Under the pieces are notes generated by a model that was not told the origin of the DNA, made no database searches, and worked only from the letters and a program-made list of their open reading frames with translations. From Lachnospiraceae bacterium (GTDB taxonomy: Bacteria > Bacillota_A > Clostridia > Lachnospirales > Lachnospiraceae), in NCBI GenBank assembly GCA_017464045.1, contig JAFUEG010000279.1:1-8117 (forward strand): DNA of 8,117 nt, given 5' to 3'. Of the stretch, positions 6,109 to 8,117 are shown piece by piece (position 1 is the stretch's first letter; every line of letters starts with the position of its first letter). A program made the translations under genes and the position numbers.

Positions 6109-6134
6109 GCGATAATTTACAAAAAATTCATCGC
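6109..6134. promoter_or_regulatory. imperfect dyad GCGAT...ATCGC upstream of the paaK promoter
   Basis: GCGAT (6109-6113) and ATCGC (6130-6134) form 5 bp, extended by AATT on each side with one unpaired base. The dyad starts 10 nt beyond the paaK -35 box and touches the palindrome at 6134-6149. It may be a second regulator site or a cruciform-prone stretch. Confidence 0.3.
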
Positions 6135-6149
6135 TTTACAGTTGTAAAG
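6134..6149. promoter_or_regulatory. 16-bp palindrome, candidate operator in the paaK-Dabb divergent region
   Basis: CTTTACA (6134-6140) and TGTAAAG (6143-6149) are perfect 7-bp inverted arms around GT. The centre is about 77 bp upstream of the predicted paaK start of transcription, a place typical of an activator or an upstream operator. Further half-sites are TTTACA at 6116-6121 and TGTAAAG at 6019-6025. I do not recognise the regulator. Confidence 0.5.
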
Positions 6150-6182
6150 TGGAAAAGTTGAGATTTTATAGTAAATATGATA

Positions 6183-6232
6183 AAATTTCTAATATGTGAG
6201 AAATTTAATATGTGAGAAATTTCAATATGTGA
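6183..6232 (+). repeat. three tandem AAATTT-(0-2 nt)-AATATGTGA repeats
   Basis: Units start at 6183, 6201 and 6217, with lengths of 18, 16 and 16 nt. Each reads AAATTT, then CT, nothing or C, then AATATGTGA; the first two end in G. A degraded fourth piece may follow at 6238-6246. The units lie between the paaK regulatory dyads and the Dabb gene. They could be iterated binding sites or simple replication slippage. Confidence 0.6.
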
Positions 6233-6324
6233 AAAAAATATTATGTAGGATTAGAATAAGTATATTAATTATGTTTGGATTAATAAAAGCTTATAAAAAA
6301 AGATTATTAAAAATCATCAGCAAA

Positions 6325-6333
6325 TGATATAAA
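6325..6333 (+). promoter_or_regulatory. possible extended -10 promoter of the Dabb gene
   Basis: TGATATAAA has the TGn-TATAAA form of an extended -10 element and would start transcription near 6340, about 38 nt before the ATG. No good -35 is present at 17 bp. The element overlaps a small dyad, ATCAT (6313-6317) with ATGAT (6324-6328). Confidence 0.4.
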
Positions 6334-6377
6334 CAATTAATGACTAAAAAATTGAAGAAAATAAGGAGAAGCATTTT

Positions 6378-6680
6378 ATGGTAAAACACATTATTTTATG
6401 GCAGCTAAAAGATGAACTGTCGGAGGAAGAAAAGAAGAATGTTATGTCAGGTATCAAGGAAGGACTTGAGGGGTTAAAAGGCGTGGTTCCCGGTCTTATA
6501 GAGATACATGTTCAGACTGAAAAGCTTGCATCTTCAAATGCGGATGTATTGCTTGATTCAACTTTGGAAAGTGAAGAAGCATTAAAGGGTTATGCTGTTC
6601 ATCCGGCTCATGTAAATGTGGCGGATACAAAGGTTAGACCGTTTACAAAGTCAAGAGTATGCATTGACTATGAATTATAG
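6378..6680 (+). CDS. Dabb-family (stress-responsive A/B barrel) small protein
   Basis: Protein of 100 residues, full length for a single Dabb domain, a ferredoxin-like alpha/beta barrel that usually dimerises. Family marks are the first strand MVKHIILWQLKD with the conserved H4, the helix rich in Glu and Lys (about 15-33), the PGL turn followed by a strand (38-46), and YAVHPAHVNVADTKVRP (72-88) near the C-terminus. There is no signal peptide, so it is cytosolic. The start has AAGGAG 9 nt upstream (6363-6368). Related proteins range from plant stress proteins and olivetolic acid cyclase to many bacterial proteins with no known role, so no reaction can be assigned. The gene precedes the sulfhydrylase gene by 120 nt with no clear terminator, so the two may be co-transcribed. 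Confidence 0.88.
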   Translation: MVKHIILWQLKDELSEEEKKNVMSGIKEGLEGLKGVVPGLIEIHVQTEKLASSNADVLLDSTLESEEALKGYAVHPAHVNVADTKVRPFTKSRVCIDYEL

Positions 6681-6800
6681 CTGATGATGAAAATAATATA
6701 ATTTATGGAATATATAAAATGGGGATTTGATCAGTTTTATGAATCATAATTTAAGGGAGAATTGTAAGAATAAAAAAATATAAAAAGAGAGGATAAAATA
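6681..6800 (+). other. 120-nt spacer between the Dabb gene and the sulfhydrylase gene
   Basis: The spacer is AT-rich. I see no hairpin with a T-run, no conserved SAM-riboswitch or T-box elements, and no promoter with acceptable spacing: TTGATC (6727-6732) and CATAAT (6745-6750) are only 12 nt apart. The ribosome binding site AGAGAGGA for the next gene is at 6786-6793. Read-through from the Dabb gene is therefore the simplest model. Confidence 0.5.
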
Positions 6801-8078
6801 ATGAGCGATTTTTCAATTAATACAAAATGTGTACAGGGAGGCTATCATCCGGGAAACGGCGAGCCAAGACAGATACCGATAATTCAGTCAACTACATTTA
6901 AGTATGACACAAGTGAGGATATGGGTAAGCTTTTTGACCTTGAAGCTTCGGGTTATTTTTACACCAGACTCCAAAATCCAACCAATGACTATGTGGCTGC
7001 AAAGATAGCAGAGCTTGAGGGAGGAACAGCTGCTATGCTTACATCCTCAGGACAGGCTGCATCTTTTTTTGCGTTCTTTAATATCTGTGAGGCCGGTTCA
7101 CATATAGTTGCTTCGTCCTCCATTTACGGAGGAACTTTTAACCTTCTTGATGTAACCATGAGAAAGATGGGAATAGAGACAACCTTTGTTTCTCCTGATT
7201 GCACGGAAGATGAGCTTAATGCGGCATTTAAGGACAATACCAAGCTTGTATTTGGTGAAACAATCGCCAACCCTGCGCTTACTGTTCTTGATATTGAGAA
7301 GTTTGCGAAAGCTGCACATGCCCACGGGGTGCCGCTTATAGTTGATAACACCTTCCCTACTCCTGTAAACTGCAGACCTATAGAGTGGGGTGCTGATATA
7401 GTTACACATTCAACAACAAAATACATGGATGGTCACGGAGCGGCAGTAGGCGGAGCCATAGTTGATGCGGGTAAGTTTGACTGGATGGCTTACAAGGATA
7501 AGTTCCCGGGACTTACAACTCCTGATGAATCCTATCATGGCATAACCTATGCTGAAAAGTTCGGCAAGGAGGGGGCATTTATAACCAAATGTACCTCACA
7601 GCTTATGCGTGACCTTGGTTCAATTCAGTCACCTCAAAATGCATTTTTACTCAATCTTGGTCTTGAGTCACTTCATGTACGTATGCCAAGACATGTTGAA
7701 AACGGACAGGCTGTTGCAGAATTCTTAGAGCAGCATCCAAACGTAGAATATGTAAATTATCCCGGCTTAAAGAGTAACAAATACTATGAGATAGCAAAGA
7801 AATATATGCCAAACGGCGGTTGCGGAGTTGTATCCTTTGGTATAAAGGGTGGCAGACCTGCTGCCGAAGCCTTTATGAAAAAGCTTAAAATTGCAGCTAT
7901 CGAAACTCATGTAGCAGATGCCAGAACCTGCTGTCTTAATCCTGCAACATCAACTCATCGTCAGATGAATGATGAGCAGCTTGAAGCAGCCGGAGTACCT
8001 GCAGGTTTAATACGTATTTCCTGCGGTCTTGAAGACAAAGCAGACCTCATCGCAGATCTCGCCCAGGCGCTTGAGTAA
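6801..8078 (+). CDS. metY: O-acetylhomoserine sulfhydrylase (Cys/Met metabolism PLP enzyme)
   Basis: Protein of 425 residues, the usual size for O-acetylhomoserine sulfhydrylase and longer than cystathionine gamma-synthase (about 380). It is predicted to combine O-acetylhomoserine with sulfide to make homocysteine in the direct route to methionine; some family members also make cysteine or use other thiols. Visible motifs: YTRLQNPT (54-61), which helps hold the PLP phosphate in the neighbouring subunit; TSSGQAA (81-87), the phosphate loop; Y109 in SSIYGGT, which stacks on PLP; VDNTFPTP with D182 for the pyridine nitrogen; HSTTKYMDGHG with the Schiff-base lysine K207; FPGLTTPDESYHG (235-247), typical of the sulfhydrylase branch; and RISCGLED with R405 for the substrate carboxylate. 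The start has AGAGAGGA 7 nt upstream. Cystathionine gamma-lyase or methionine gamma-lyase activity is a less likely alternative. Confidence 0.92.
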   Translation: MSDFSINTKCVQGGYHPGNGEPRQIPIIQSTTFKYDTSEDMGKLFDLEASGYFYTRLQNPTNDYVAAKIAELEGGTAAMLTSSGQAASFFAFFNICEAGSHIVASSSIYGGTFNLLDVTMRKMGIETTFVSPDCTEDELNAAFKDNTKLVFGETIANPALTVLDIEKFAKAAHAHGVPLIVDNTFPTPVNCRPIEWGADIVTHSTTKYMDGHGAAVGGAIVDAGKFDWMAYKDKFPGLTTPDESYHGITYAEKFGKEGAFITKCTSQLMRDLGSIQSPQNAFLLNLGLESLHVRMPRHVENGQAVAEFLEQHPNVEYVNYPGLKSNKYYEIAKKYMPNGGCGVVSFGIKGGRPAAEAFMKKLKIAAIETHVADARTCCLNPATSTHRQMNDEQLEAAGVPAGLIRISCGLEDKADLIADLAQALE

Positions 8079-8117
8079 GTTTCGTTTTAGGAAAATTCAA
8101 AGCAACAATAGAAGGCA
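8079..8117 (+). other. window end after metY
   Basis: The last 39 nt after the metY stop hold no recognisable gene, terminator or site. A downstream hairpin may lie outside the window. Confidence 0.6.

Noticed and set aside
6183..6232. CRISPR-like or replication-origin iterons
   Set aside because: The units are contiguous without spacers, and there is no replication gene, DnaA-box cluster or plasmid context.
6681..6800. SAM riboswitch or T-box ahead of metY
   Set aside because: The gap is short and lacks the conserved stems and the T-box core; no terminator hairpin is present.

Overview
The window looks like chromosomal DNA from a low-GC, Gram-positive gut-type anaerobe, most likely a member of the Lachnospiraceae (Clostridia). 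The reasons are the AT-rich intergenic DNA, strong AAGGAG/GAGAGG-type ribosome binding sites, codon use rich in CTT, AAG and ATA, and the gene set: a TrpB2-type tryptophan synthase beta chain, a DUF2974 hydrolase, VanZ, PaaK and an O-acetylhomoserine sulfhydrylase. The family assignment is inference; no rRNA or marker gene is present.

Layout. 55-1425 (+): stand-alone tryptophan synthase beta chain of the TrpB2 class, closed by a strong terminator at about 1498-1571. 1721-4331 (+): a three-gene run with its own likely promoter, made of a DUF2974 alpha/beta hydrolase, a diacylglycerol/lipid kinase-family protein and a VanZ-family membrane protein. Gaps of 21 and 40 nt suggest one transcript. 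4332-4606: a convergent intergenic region with a two-unit direct repeat whose second unit forms a 39-bp hairpin, probably a two-way terminator. 4607-5932 (-): phenylacetate-CoA ligase (PaaK). 5933-6377: a 445-nt divergent regulatory region with a good paaK promoter, a 16-bp palindrome, a second dyad and three tandem AT-rich repeats. 6378-6680 (+): a small Dabb (stress-responsive A/B barrel) protein. 6801-8078 (+): O-acetylhomoserine sulfhydrylase-type PLP enzyme.

How the genes may fit together. TrpB2 (tryptophan from indole or indole-like donors and serine), PaaK (activation of aryl acetates, which are amino-acid fermentation products) and the sulfhydrylase (homocysteine/methionine synthesis) are all amino-acid related, but each sits in its own transcription unit. 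The middle three genes look like an envelope or lipid module, by domain type only.

No defence system, CRISPR array, transposase, phage gene or RNA gene was seen. The most unusual material is non-coding: the hairpin/repeat element at 4433-4589, whose loop shares an 8-base motif with the terminator behind trpB, and the regulatory region upstream of paaK.
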